From the NCBI RefSeq assembly GCF_900476045.1, contig NZ_LS483440.1, positions 744,001 to 808,000 on the forward strand: a stretch of 64,000 nt of DNA, written 5' to 3'. Positions 35,538 to 45,268 of this stretch are shown here, piece by piece. The stretch comes from Gemella morbillorum (GTDB lineage Bacteria; Bacillota; Bacilli; Staphylococcales; Gemellaceae). Position 1 is the first letter of the stretch. Every line of letters starts with the position of its first letter. The notes under the pieces were generated by a model that was not told the origin of the DNA, did no database searches, and saw only the letters and a program-made list of their open reading frames with translations. A program made the position numbers and the translations under genes.

Positions 35538-38270
35538 ATGGTAGAATTAAAAGATACATTATTAATGCCAAAAACTGATTTTCCAATGCGTGGAAATCTT
35601 CCAAATAAAGAACCTAACTTTTTAAAACGTTGGGAAGAGATGGATTTATACAGAAAAGTATTAGAAAAAAATGCGGGTAAACCTACATATGTTCTTCATG
35701 ATGGACCTCCATATGCAAATGGGAATATCCACATTGGGCATGCATTAAATAAAATTTTAAAAGACTTTATCGTTAAATATAAAAATATGAATGGTTTTGT
35801 TTCTAATTATGTTCCAGGTTGGGATACACACGGTCTTCCAATCGAGCAGGTATTAGTAAACAATGGAGTAGATAGAAAATCTATGCCAGCAACTAAGTTT
35901 AGAAATAAATGTAAAGACTACGCTCTTAAACAAGTTGATAAACAACGTGAAGACTTCAAAAAACTTGGAGTTATTGGTGATTGGGATAACCCATATTTAA
36001 CACTTGACCCGAAATTTGAGGCAGAACAAATCCGTGTATTTGGAAAAATGGTAGACAAAGGATATATCTACAAAGGATTAAAACCAATTTATTGGTCACC
36101 ATCTTCTGAATCAGCTCTTGCAGAAGCAGAAATTGAATACCGCGATCATACTTCGCCATCTATTTATGTTGCATTTGATTTAGTAAGTGAAGATGGAGTC
36201 GTAGAAAAAGGAACTAAGTTTGTTATTTGGACAACTACTCCTTGGACATTACCAGCTAACTTAGGTATTGCTGTTCATCCTGATTTTGAATATCAAGTAG
36301 TTAAATATAACGGAGAAAGCTATTTATTAGCAAAAGAAAGAGTAAACTTCTTAGCTGAACAATTTGGTTGGGAAAATTATGAAGAAGGTAAAGTAATTTT
36401 TGGTAAAGAACTTGAATATCTTTTATGTCAACACCCATTCTTAGATAGAACATCTACATTAATCTTAGCTGATTATGTAACACTTGACTCGGGGACTGGA
36501 TTAGTTCATACAGCACCTGGACACGGGGTTGATGACTATCTTGTTGGTCAAGGGAAATACAAACTTGGTGTATTATCACCAGTTGATAACCAAGGTGTAC
36601 TTACAGAAGAAGCTGGACAATTTGCTGGTAAATTCGTATTTGATGCAAACAAAGATATTATTGCTTACTTAGCTGAAACAGGAGCATTATTAAAACAAGA
36701 AAATATTACACATTCATACCCACATGACTGGCGTAGTAAAAAGCCAATTATCTTCAGATCGACACCACAATGGTTCTGTTCTGTAGATGCATTCCGCTCT
36801 GAATTGTTAGAAGCTGTAGATAACACTAAATTCTACAGTGAATGGGGTAAACCGAGATTATATAACATGATTCGTGACCGTGGTGACTGGGTAATCAGTC
36901 GTCAACGTGTTTGGGGTGTACCAATTCCAGTATTCTATGCTGAAAATGGTGAAGCTATCCTTGATAACGAATTAATCGAACATGTAGCGAAAATCTTCGA
37001 AGTAGAAGGTTCAAATGTTTGGTTCTACAAAGAAGCTAAAGAATTATTACCTGAAGGATATACTCATCCAGGAAGTCCAAATGGTGAATTCACTAAAGAA
37101 ATGGATATCATGGACGTGTGGTTTGACTCTGGAACATCTCACCAAGGATGTTGTGCAGTTCGTGATGATCTAACTTACCCAGCTGACCTTTACTTAGAAG
37201 GAAGTGACCAATATCGTGGTTGGTTTAACTCTTCGTTAATTACATCAGTAGCGGTCTCTGGTGCTGCTCCTTATAAAGAGTTAGTATCTGCAGGATTTGT
37301 TATGGACGGTAATGGTAACAAGATGAGTAAATCACTAGGTAATGTTATTTCACCTAATGATGTTGGTAAACAATTAGGAGCAGAGATTATCCGTCTATGG
37401 TCTGCAAGTGTTGATTATACACAAGACGTTCGTATTTCTAATGATATCTTGAAACAAGTATCAGAAACTTATAGAAAAATCAGAAATACTTATCGTTTCT
37501 TATTAGGAAACTTATTCAACGGAAGTTTTGATAACAGAAAAGACTTGGTAGAATATGCTGATTTAGAAGAATTAGATAAGTACATGATGATTAAGTTTGA
37601 AAAAGTTGTAGCAAATGTTCTTGATTACTATGAAAACTACCAATTCAATAGTATTACTAGTGAGCTTACTAACTTCTTCAACGTTGAATTATCTTCATTC
37701 TACTTAGACTACGGTAAAGATATTCTTTATATCGAAGGTGAAGATTCACCTAAACGTCGTAGTATGCTGACAGTTCTTTATGCTATCTTAAGCAAGTCTG
37801 TTAGATTATTCGCACCAATCTTGTCATTTACTGCAGAAGAAATTTATGACAATATGCCATACGAAGATGCTGAGTCTGTACATTTATTAGACTTCCCTGA
37901 GAAAAATGTAATTGAAGATGCTGTATTAGAAGCAAAATGGGACAAACTTTTAGAAGTACGTGATGATGTTAACAAAGCGTTAGAAGAAAGTCGTAATGAA
38001 AAAGTTATCGGTAAATCATTAGAAGCTGCTGTGGAAATTTACAGTAACGATAGTGAAGTAGTGGAACTATTGAACTCTGTTGATAACTTACATCAATTAT
38101 TTATCGTAAGTAGTGTAGAGGTAAAAGAAAATGACGGAGCAACTTATGATTTAGCTACTGTAAAAGTAACAAAAGCCCAAGGACACCGTTGTGAACGTTG
38201 TTGGAACATTGTGGAAGAAGTGACTGAAGAAAGTCTTTGCCACAGATGTCACGGTATTTTAAATAAATAA
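35538..38270 (+). CDS. ileS: Isoleucyl-tRNA synthetase
   Basis: A 910-residue class I synthetase. Seen: [16 protein letters not shown] (HIGH at about 65-68), the editing domain with [35 protein letters not shown] and KMSKSLGN (about 594-601), followed by the anticodon-binding region and a C-terminal zinc site (CERCW and CHRC). This is the short bacterial form. The start is ATG 35538 with AAAGGAG; a TTG at 35523 precedes that RBS. It charges tRNA-Ile in the cytoplasm and is controlled by the T-box upstream. Confidence 0.97.
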   Translation: MVELKDTLLMPKTDFPMRGNLPNKEPNFLKRWEEMDLYRKVLEKNAGKPTYVLHDGPPYANGNIHIGHALNKILKDFIVKYKNMNGFVSNYVPGWDTHGLPIEQVLVNNGVDRKSMPATKFRNKCKDYALKQVDKQREDFKKLGVIGDWDNPYLTLDPKFEAEQIRVFGKMVDKGYIYKGLKPIYWSPSSESALAEAEIEYRDHTSPSIYVAFDLVSEDGVVEKGTKFVIWTTTPWTLPANLGIAVHPDFEYQVVKYNGESYLLAKERVNFLAEQFGWENYEEGKVIFGKELEYLLCQHPFLDRTSTLILADYVTLDSGTGLVHTAPGHGVDDYLVGQGKYKLGVLSPVDNQGVLTEEAGQFAGKFVFDANKDIIAYLAETGALLKQENITHSYPHDWRSKKPIIFRSTPQWFCSVDAFRSELLEAVDNTKFYSEWGKPRLYNMIRDRGDWVISRQRVWGVPIPVFYAENGEAILDNELIEHVAKIFEVEGSNVWFYKEAKELLPEGYTHPGSPNGEFTKEMDIMDVWFDSGTSHQGCCAVRDDLTYPADLYLEGSDQYRGWFNSSLITSVAVSGAAPYKELVSAGFVMDGNGNKMSKSLGNVISPNDVGKQLGAEIIRLWSASVDYTQDVRISNDILKQVSETYRKIRNTYRFLLGNLFNGSFDNRKDLVEYADLEELDKYMMIKFEKVVANVLDYYENYQFNSITSELTNFFNVELSSFYLDYGKDILYIEGEDSPKRRSMLTVLYAILSKSVRLFAPILSFTAEEIYDNMPYEDAESVHLLDFPEKNVIEDAVLEAKWDKLLEVRDDVNKALEESRNEKVIGKSLEAAVEIYSNDSEVVELLNSVDNLHQLFIVSSVEVKENDGATYDLATVKVTKAQGHRCERCWNIVEEVTEESLCHRCHGILNK

Positions 38271-38286
38271 TAGATTATATTTTAAT

Positions 38287-38321
38287 GAACTTAGATTGAA
38301 ATTTTGATCTAAGTTCTTTTT
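38287..38321 (+). terminator. Terminator of ileS
   Basis: GAACTTAGAT (38287-38296) and ATCTAAGTTC (38307-38316) form a perfect 10-bp stem followed by five T. Confidence 0.9.
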
Positions 38322-38397
38322 ATATTTTTAAAAGAGTCCAAAAAAATGTACAGATAGTTTGTTATTATTAAATCACAAAACAAAGAGGTGATTTAAA

Positions 38398-38733
38398 ATG
38401 GAAAAAGATTATATTACTATTACAGGGACGGAATACTACTTCGGAAATATAGTTTTTAAAGTAGGAGATGTTATTAGTTGTGAAAAAGAATTTGATAACG
38501 ACTATGATGAAGAAGCGATAAAAGTTATGATAAAAACTTTTGGTAAAGTTGGATACGTAGCTAATTCAAGTCGTACAGTAGCTAAAGGTACGAAAAGTGC
38601 AGGAAGAATTTATGATAAAGTAGGAGATAAGTTCTATGCGAAAGTATGTTTTGTTACTGGTACTTCTGTAATAGTTGAAGTATTAAAAAGAGATGAAAAT
38701 AATCACAAAAATAATAGAAAAATTCATAAATAA
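38398..38733 (+). CDS. Stand-alone HIRAN-domain protein
   Basis: A 111-residue protein consisting almost entirely of a HIRAN-like domain: ITITGTEYYFG, FKVGDVISCEKEFDNDYDEEAIKVMI (GD...EFDN-YDEEAI is the family core), FGKVGYVANSSRTVAKGTKSAGRIYD. HIRAN domains bind 3' DNA ends and are best known from HLTF/Rad5; stand-alone bacterial versions are poorly characterised. The C-terminus is basic (HKNNRKIHK). The RBS is AGAGGTG. A WYL regulator begins 41 bases downstream, so the two may be linked. Confidence 0.75.
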   Translation: MEKDYITITGTEYYFGNIVFKVGDVISCEKEFDNDYDEEAIKVMIKTFGKVGYVANSSRTVAKGTKSAGRIYDKVGDKFYAKVCFVTGTSVIVEVLKRDENNHKNNRKIHK

Positions 38734-38773
38734 TTGTTATTATATACATAAGTGTATATAAGGAGTAAATTTT

Positions 38774-39760
38774 ATGGAAAAAGGAAGATATCAAAAATTA
38801 AAGTTATTATATTTATTAGAAATATTAAGAGATTATAGTGATGAAAATACTTATTTAAGTGTTAGGGAGTTAACGGATTTACTCTTAAAAAATGAAATAG
38901 TCGTAGAGAGGAAAACGTTATATAAAGATTTAGAATTATTACAAGACTATGGATTTAATATTGTAGTCGAAAAAAATGGTAGAGAGAATATTTACGCTCT
39001 AGTGGAGAGGGAGTTTGAACTTGTAGAGGTGAAGATGCTAATAGATGTTATTCAGGCTAGTAAGTTTTTAACTGCTAAAAAATCTCGTGATTTAATTATA
39101 AAACTTAAGAAATTAGCAAGTAAAAAGCAAGCACAAAAAATTCAAAGACAGGTATATTCGTTTGAAGAAAATAAATATATTAATGAAAATATTTATTATA
39201 ATGTAGATGCAATTCATAATGCGATTGCAGAAAATAAGCAGATTAATTTTAATTATTGGCAATGGAATTATAAAAAAGAGATGATAGACAGGAAAAATGG
39301 TGAGGTTTATAATATTAGTCCATTTGCATTAGTGTGGAATGATGAAAATTATTATATGGTTGCTTATGATAATAAAAAAGATTTGATTAAGCATTATCGT
39401 GTTGACAAAATGCGTCATGTTGTTATTGATGAAAATGATAGAGTTGGTCATGAAAATTTTCTAAAAGAAGATATATCTAGTTATTCAAAGAAAATATTCG
39501 GTATGTACGGTGGAATTTTGGAAAAAGTAACTTTAGAGTTTAAAGAATCATTAATTGGGGTTGTTGTCGATAGATTTGGAAAAGATATTATTATTCATAG
39601 AAAAAATGATGTTTATCAAACTTCTGTTGAAGTGATGTGTAGTAGGCATTTTCTAGGATGGATTTTTTCTTTAGGTAGTGATATTGAAATAATTGCCCCT
39701 CAAAGCGTAAGGGATTTATATGTGAAAGAAATAGAAGGTTTACTAAAAAACTACAGATAG
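38774..39760 (+). CDS. WYL-domain transcriptional regulator
   Basis: A 328-residue regulator: an N-terminal winged HTH (residues 4-60, LSVRELTDLL...VERKTLYKDLELLQDYGF) and a WYL domain (about 130-220: INFNYWQWNY, ISPFALVWNDENYYMVAYDNK, KHYRVDKM), then a WCX-like end (VTLEFKESLIGVVVDRFG, GWIFSLGSDIEIIAP). YYMVA replaces the WYL tripeptide context. AAGGAG precedes the ATG. It lies directly after the HIRAN gene. Its targets are unknown, and no dyad shared with the other WYL operator was seen here. Confidence 0.88.
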   Translation: MEKGRYQKLKLLYLLEILRDYSDENTYLSVRELTDLLLKNEIVVERKTLYKDLELLQDYGFNIVVEKNGRENIYALVEREFELVEVKMLIDVIQASKFLTAKKSRDLIIKLKKLASKKQAQKIQRQVYSFEENKYINENIYYNVDAIHNAIAENKQINFNYWQWNYKKEMIDRKNGEVYNISPFALVWNDENYYMVAYDNKKDLIKHYRVDKMRHVVIDENDRVGHENFLKEDISSYSKKIFGMYGGILEKVTLEFKESLIGVVVDRFGKDIIIHRKNDVYQTSVEVMCSRHFLGWIFSLGSDIEIIAPQSVRDLYVKEIEGLLKNYR

Positions 39761-39868
39761 TACAATAGAGAATTTAACTAAAAGAACGGTTGTAAAAAAA
39801 ATTTTAGTGTTAACAGCCTAAGAAGTATATATATTTTGTAATAATTTTTTAATGGAATTTAGATTATT

Positions 39869-39931
39869 AGGAGTGATTTTGAAAATTTGATTCTCATATG
39901 AATTAAATTTTTATAGTTACTCCTATTTTTT
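39869..39931 (+). terminator. Possible terminator in the WYL-secA gap
   Basis: AGGAGTGA (39869-39876) and TTACTCCT (39917-39924) can pair over a long AT-rich loop, followed by ATTTTTT. Weak. The rest of the 355-base gap 39761-40115 holds only the secA promoter. Confidence 0.4.
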
Positions 39932-40023
39932 GATAATAAAATTGAAAATATATAAATTCATTTGGTATATTTTAAGGTATTGAAAGTGTACTTAATACCA
40001 ACTTAAAATCGTTACTTTGTTGT

Positions 40024-40086
40024 TGCGTTACCATGAAATGAGTGTTATAATTAAATGATGAATAAAAATGATATAATATCATTTTC
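40024..40086 (+). promoter_or_regulatory. secA promoter region with a 21-bp dyad
   Basis: TTGCGT (40024-40029), 17 bases, TATAAT (40047-40052) is the best promoter. Downstream, AAAATGATAT-A-ATATCATTTT (40066-40086) is a near-perfect dyad with a second TATAAT at its centre (40073-40078). It could be an operator or an alternative start. Confidence 0.55.
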
Positions 40087-40115
40087 ACAGAAAATATGTC
40101 GGAAGGAAAATTTTA

Positions 40116-42680
40116 ATGGCTATTTTAGGAAAATTATTTGATGCTAATAAAAGAGAAGTAAAAAGTTTAGCAAAATTAGCTGATAAAGTATTAGCTAAAG
40201 AAGAAGAATATGCTAGTTTTAGTGATGAACAGTTGCAAAACAAGGCTGAAGAATTTAAAGAATATATTGAAGAAGAAAAAGAAAAAGGCAGAGCAGTTGC
40301 TGATATATTAGATGATATATTGGTAGATGCATTTGCAACTGCACGTGAAGGAGCTTTCCGTGCATTAGGTATGAAACCTTATAAAGTTCAAGTTATGGGT
40401 GGTATTGCATTACATCGTGGGGATATCGCAGAGATGAGAACAGGGGAAGGTAAAACTCTTACGGCTACAATGCCTGTATATTTAAATGCTTTATCTGGAG
40501 ATGGTGTTCACGTAGTAACAGTCAATGAATACTTATCTAAACGTGACGCAGAAGAAATGGGAGTTTTATATAATTATCTAGGATTATCAGTAGGATTGAA
40601 CCTAAACTCAATGAATTCTGAAGAAAAAAGAGCTGCGTATAATGCGGATATTACTTACTCAACAAATAATGAGTTAGGTTTTGACTATTTACGTGATAAT
40701 ATGGTGAAATCTGTAGAAGCTCGTGTGCAACGCCCACTGAATTATGCAATCATCGATGAGGTTGACTCTGTTTTGATTGACGAAGCCAGAACACCTCTTA
40801 TTATTTCAGGAGAAGGACAAGAGTCTACATCATTATATCAAGTAGCTAATGCTTTTGTTAAGACATTGAAACGTGCCGAGGAAGAAGATGGTAGCGATGG
40901 AGATTATACTTTAGATGTAAAAACTAAAGCTATTCAACTTTCTGAAAAAGGTATAGATAAAGCAGAAAGTTACTTCGGACTAAAAAATCTTTATGATTTG
41001 AAAAATGTTGATTTAACACACCACATAAACCAAGCGTTAAAAGCGAACTATACTATGGCACTTGATGTAGATTATGTGGTTGCAGAAGATGGAGAAATTC
41101 TAATCGTTGACCAATTTACAGGGCGTACAATGCCAGGCCGTCGTTTTTCTGAAGGATTGCACCAAGCTATTGAGGCTAAAGAAGGTGTAGCTATCCAAAA
41201 AGAAAGTAAAACAATGGCGACTATTACATTCCAAAACTTCTTTAGAATGTATAAAAAACTTAGCGGTATGACGGGTACAGCTAAAACAGAAGAAGAAGAA
41301 TTTAGAAATATTTATAATATGTATGTAACGACAATACCAACAAATAAACCTATTATTAGAATAGATGCTCCGGATTTTATTTACTCTACTATGGAAGCCA
41401 AATTTAATGCGGTTGCTCGTGAGGTTAAAGAATGTTACGATAGAGGACAACCGGTCCTTTTAGGTACAGTATCTATCGAAACCAGTGAATTGGTTTCTAG
41501 ACTTCTGTATAAATATGGAGTTCCTCATAAAGTACTGAATGCTAAACAAAATGAAAGTGAAGCAGAAATTATCAAACAAGCAGGACAAAAAGGTTCTATT
41601 ACGATTGCGACCAACATGGCTGGACGTGGTACGGATATTAAACTAGGTGAGGGAGTTCGTGAACTAGGTGGTTTAGCTGTAATTGGTACAGAACGTCATG
41701 AATCACGTCGTATTGATAACCAGTTACGTGGGCGTTCTGGACGTCAGGGTGACCCAGGATATAGTAGATTCTATCTATCATTAGAAGATGAACTTATGGT
41801 TCGTTTCGGTGCTGACAGATTACAAAGACTTATGGGTAAAACAGATGATACACCTCTTGAAAGTAAAATGGTCAGCCGCTCTGTAGAAAGTGCTCAAAAA
41901 CGTGTAGAAGGTAACAACTACGATGCGCGTAAACAAGTTCTTCAGTATGATGATGTTTTACGTAAACAACGTGAAATTATGTATGCTGAAAGAAATGAAG
42001 TTTTAGAAAATGAAGTAGTTACTGATATTATTGATAGAATGACAGAAGAAGCAGTTGAGAAAACTATTGAATATGCAACTCAAACATTAGAAGCACATAG
42101 TGAAAAAGAAGAAACAGAAGAAATTGTAAAATCACTAAATGAAAAATTCTTAGGACAATGTCCTATAAAAGAAGATGAGTATAGTGAAGTTATGTCTGAT
42201 GAAGAAATTAAACAACTTGCTCTTGAAAAAATTAATAATGAATATGAACAAAAACGCGAGCTTCTTGGTGATGAGACCATGAATTCATTTGAAAGATATA
42301 TTCTTTTAAATGTAATAGATGATCGTTGGACAGACCATATCGACCAAATGGATCAACTGCGCAAAGGTATTTTCTTACGTTCATATGGTCAAATAGATCC
42401 GCTTCGTGAATATAAAAACGAAGGACATGAAATGTTTGAATATATGATAGACGAGATAGAATGCGAAGTAGTCGCTAACTTATTACGTATCAAGGTTGAA
42501 CGTCATGAAGAAATAGAGCTTAAAGAAGAAAAAACAAATCTTGTTACTAATGACAGTAAAGAGCATATTTCTCGTGGTCCAGTAAGAAGTGCATCTCGCG
42601 AAGAGAAAAAAGCACGTATTGCTGAGAGAAAACAACGTATTAAAGAGTTAAAAGCTCAAAAGCAAAAAGAAGAGAAATAG
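40116..42680 (+). CDS. secA: SecA preprotein translocase ATPase
   Basis: An 854-residue SecA. Seen: MAILGKLFD start typical of SecA1, [37 protein letters not shown] with Walker A (RTGEGKT), [21 protein letters not shown] (Walker B DEVD), and the nucleotide-binding fold 2 motifs [13 protein letters not shown] and [12 protein letters not shown]. SecA drives secretory proteins through SecYEG at the membrane. The C-terminal tail ends in a basic Lys-rich stretch and lacks the usual zinc-binding CxCx8CH/C motif used for SecB contact. GGAAGG precedes the ATG. Confidence 0.96.
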   Translation: MAILGKLFDANKREVKSLAKLADKVLAKEEEYASFSDEQLQNKAEEFKEYIEEEKEKGRAVADILDDILVDAFATAREGAFRALGMKPYKVQVMGGIALHRGDIAEMRTGEGKTLTATMPVYLNALSGDGVHVVTVNEYLSKRDAEEMGVLYNYLGLSVGLNLNSMNSEEKRAAYNADITYSTNNELGFDYLRDNMVKSVEARVQRPLNYAIIDEVDSVLIDEARTPLIISGEGQESTSLYQVANAFVKTLKRAEEEDGSDGDYTLDVKTKAIQLSEKGIDKAESYFGLKNLYDLKNVDLTHHINQALKANYTMALDVDYVVAEDGEILIVDQFTGRTMPGRRFSEGLHQAIEAKEGVAIQKESKTMATITFQNFFRMYKKLSGMTGTAKTEEEEFRNIYNMYVTTIPTNKPIIRIDAPDFIYSTMEAKFNAVAREVKECYDRGQPVLLGTVSIETSELVSRLLYKYGVPHKVLNAKQNESEAEIIKQAGQKGSITIATNMAGRGTDIKLGEGVRELGGLAVIGTERHESRRIDNQLRGRSGRQGDPGYSRFYLSLEDELMVRFGADRLQRLMGKTDDTPLESKMVSRSVESAQKRVEGNNYDARKQVLQYDDVLRKQREIMYAERNEVLENEVVTDIIDRMTEEAVEKTIEYATQTLEAHSEKEETEEIVKSLNEKFLGQCPIKEDEYSEVMSDEEIKQLALEKINNEYEQKRELLGDETMNSFERYILLNVIDDRWTDHIDQMDQLRKGIFLRSYGQIDPLREYKNEGHEMFEYMIDEIECEVVANLLRIKVERHEEIELKEEKTNLVTNDSKEHISRGPVRSASREEKKARIAERKQRIKELKAQKQKEEK

Positions 42681-42689
42681 TATTTTAAC

Positions 42690-42725
42690 AGATAAGGAAA
42701 CTTATAGTATAGGTTTCCTTATCTT
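42690..42725 (+). terminator. Terminator of secA
   Basis: AGATAAGGAAAC (42690-42701) pairs with GTTTCCTTATCTT (42713-42725). Confidence 0.75.
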
Positions 42726-42754
42726 AAATTATGCAATAGAAGTGGAGTGGTTTT

Positions 42755-43489
42755 ATGAAAAAAATAGAGGAATTAAAAAAAATTATTCAAGAAAGTAATA
42801 ATATAGTGTTCTTTGGTGGTGCTGGAGTTTCTACCGAGTCAAATATACCAGATTTTCGTAGTGCTAATGGTATATTTAGTGTAGAATTAGGACGACATTT
42901 TACTCCAGAACAACTGGTATCACGTACGATGTTCGAGAAGTACCCAGAAGATTTTTTTAAATTTTATAAAGAACATTTGATATATCCAGATGCTAAGCCT
43001 AATAAAGCACATTATTTTTTGGCAGAACTTGAGACTAAAGGAAAACTTCGTGCTGTTATTACTCAAAATATTGATACTTTGCATGAAATAGCAGGAAGCA
43101 AAAACATTTTAAAACTTCATGGTACGGTAGATAGTAACTACTGCCGTAAGTGTGGAAAGCATTATAACTTAGAGGAGTTTTTATCAAAAGAGAGTATTAT
43201 TCCTCTATGTGAGTGTGGTGGTATTATAAAACCGTATGTTACATTATATGAAGAAGAATTGGATATGACGGTATTTAGTTCTGCGATTAAGTATATAGAG
43301 CAGGCAGAGGTGTTAATAATAGGAGGAACCTCACTTAGTGTATATCCAGCCGCAAATTTAATAAGACACTTTAGAGGAAAGCATTTAGTAGTTATAAACA
43401 AAACTTCAACTTCTCAAGACAGAATGGCAACATTGGTTATTAGTGGAAAAATAGGGGAAGTTTTCGAAAAGATAAATAATGTAAAGTAG
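42755..43489 (+). CDS. Sir2-family NAD-dependent protein deacylase
   Basis: A 244-residue sirtuin. Seen: FFGGAGVSTESNIPDFRS (residues 19-36, NAD-binding GAG...DFR), TQNIDTLH and LKLHGTV with the catalytic His, a zinc site from CRKC and CEC, and GGTSLSVYPAANL near the end. It would remove acyl groups from lysines while consuming NAD. Bacterial members are named cobB or sirTM-like depending on context; no lipoate or macrodomain genes flank it, so I leave the symbol blank. GGAG precedes the ATG. It is followed after 35 bases by an ABC exporter pair. Confidence 0.93.
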   Translation: MKKIEELKKIIQESNNIVFFGGAGVSTESNIPDFRSANGIFSVELGRHFTPEQLVSRTMFEKYPEDFFKFYKEHLIYPDAKPNKAHYFLAELETKGKLRAVITQNIDTLHEIAGSKNILKLHGTVDSNYCRKCGKHYNLEEFLSKESIIPLCECGGIIKPYVTLYEEELDMTVFSSAIKYIEQAEVLIIGGTSLSVYPAANLIRHFRGKHLVVINKTSTSQDRMATLVISGKIGEVFEKINNVK

Positions 43490-43524
43490 TGAAATATAAT
43501 TAACTAAACGAGAAAGGAGATTTT

Positions 43525-45267
43525 ATGAATATTATCAGAAAAATTGGATGGTTTTTAAAACTCGAAAAGAAACGATATATAGTAGGAATACTTGCATTAT
43601 CATTAGTAAGTGTTTTTAATTTAATACCATCAAGAGTGATAGGAAATGTTGTTGATAATATTGCGTCAGGAGAGTTAACAAATAAGTATTTATTTATAAA
43701 TCTAGCTTACTTAGTATCAGCAGCTTTAATAATGTATGGTCTGAGATATGTTTGGCGTGTCTATATCTTTGGTGCAGCGTATAATCTTGGAAGATTATTG
43801 CGTTTTAGACTATTTCAACATTTTACAAAGATGTCTCCATCGTTTTATCAAAAATATCGTACAGGTGATTTGATGGCGCACGCTACAAATGATATTAACT
43901 CTGTTGTAATGGTTGCAGGTGCAGGAGTGATGTCGGCAGTCGATGCGTCTATTACAGCATTGGTAACTTTAGGAACAATGGTGTTATTAATAAGTCCAAA
44001 GTTAAGTTTTATAGCGATATTACCATTTCCGTTTATGGCATATGCAGTTAATAAATTAGGTGATAAAAACTATGAAAGTTTTAAAGAGGCACAGGAATCA
44101 TTTTCAGATTTAAATAGTAAAGTTCAAGAAAATGCTTCGGGTGTTCGTGTTACTAAGTCATTTGGTTATGGTAATGATGAAATAGAAAGTTTTAAAGAAA
44201 TTAATAAGAAAGTTTTTATTAAAAACATTATCGCTTCTAAATATAATGCGCTATTTAATCCTATGGTGCTTGTTTTTATTGGACTTTCGTATACTTTGAC
44301 TTTAATTTTTGGAGGAATCTTTATTTCTAATGGAGAGATGACCGTTGGAGAATTAGTAACCTTTGTTACATACTTGGATATGTTAGTTTGGCCACTTCAA
44401 GCAATAGGGTGGTTGTATAATATAGGTCAACGTGGTGATGTTTCTTATGGACGTATTGAAAAATTACTAGCTGAAGAAAGTTCTGTAAAAGAAATGGCAA
44501 AAGAAGGATTAGTAGCAGTCAATGGCCGACTAGAATATAATATTTCTAATTTTGTATATTTAGATAAATCAGTATTGTCAGAAATTAAATTTTCAATAGA
44601 GCAGGGTCAGACATTAGGTATTGTTGGAGTTACAGGTTCTGGGAAAACAACATTGCTGAAGTTATTACTACGAGAATATGATGTAGTAGATGGAGAAATT
44701 CTTTTAAACGGTGAAAATATTAAAAACTATAAATTAAAAGATTTGCGTAGTTTAATAGGGTATGTTCCACAGGATCAAGTATTATTTGCGATGTCTATAA
44801 AAGAAAATATTCGCTTTGCTGATCCAGCATATTCGGATGAAAGAGTAGAAGAAGTTACAAAACTTTGTGGCTTATATAATGATATAAAAAGTATGCCAGA
44901 TGGAATTGATACTATTATTGGTGAAAGAGGTGTTTCATTATCTGGAGGTCAAAAGCAACGTATAGCGATGAGCCGTGCATTAATTATGAACCCGGATATT
45001 TTAATACTTGATGATTCTCTATCAGCAGTTGATGCAAAAACGGAAAATATTATTTTAGAAAATCTAAAAGAAGAGAGAAAAGGGAAGACAACGATTATTA
45101 CTGCCCATAGGTTATCAGCTATTGTTCATGCTGATTTAATTATCGTTATGGATAACGGAAAAATTATTGAACGTGGAACGCATGATGAGTTGTTAGCCCA
45201 AGATGGTTGGTATAAAGAAACATACAGTAACCAACAGTTAGAAGAAAAGTTAAAAGGAGGAGAATAA
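43525..45267 (+). CDS. Heterodimeric ABC exporter, subunit with non-catalytic Walker B
   Basis: A 580-residue half-transporter: six-helix membrane domain (about 1-310) plus ATPase. Seen: Walker A GVTGSGKT (about 367-374), Q-loop YVPQDQVLF, signature LSGGQKQR (about 472-479), Walker B ILILDDSLSAVD and H-loop TAHRLSA. The residue after the Walker B Asp is Asp instead of catalytic Glu, which is the hallmark of the degenerate site in LmrCD/BmrCD-like multidrug exporters. AAAGGAG precedes the ATG. The partner gene starts one base after its stop. Confidence 0.92.
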   Translation: MNIIRKIGWFLKLEKKRYIVGILALSLVSVFNLIPSRVIGNVVDNIASGELTNKYLFINLAYLVSAALIMYGLRYVWRVYIFGAAYNLGRLLRFRLFQHFTKMSPSFYQKYRTGDLMAHATNDINSVVMVAGAGVMSAVDASITALVTLGTMVLLISPKLSFIAILPFPFMAYAVNKLGDKNYESFKEAQESFSDLNSKVQENASGVRVTKSFGYGNDEIESFKEINKKVFIKNIIASKYNALFNPMVLVFIGLSYTLTLIFGGIFISNGEMTVGELVTFVTYLDMLVWPLQAIGWLYNIGQRGDVSYGRIEKLLAEESSVKEMAKEGLVAVNGRLEYNISNFVYLDKSVLSEIKFSIEQGQTLGIVGVTGSGKTTLLKLLLREYDVVDGEILLNGENIKNYKLKDLRSLIGYVPQDQVLFAMSIKENIRFADPAYSDERVEEVTKLCGLYNDIKSMPDGIDTIIGERGVSLSGGQKQRIAMSRALIMNPDILILDDSLSAVDAKTENIILENLKEERKGKTTIITAHRLSAIVHADLIIVMDNGKIIERGTHDELLAQDGWYKETYSNQQLEEKLKGGE

Positions 45268-45268
45268 G

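Noticed and set aside
41100-41450. 116-codon minus-strand frame inside secA
   Set aside because: Antisense to conserved SecA sequence; no initiation signal.
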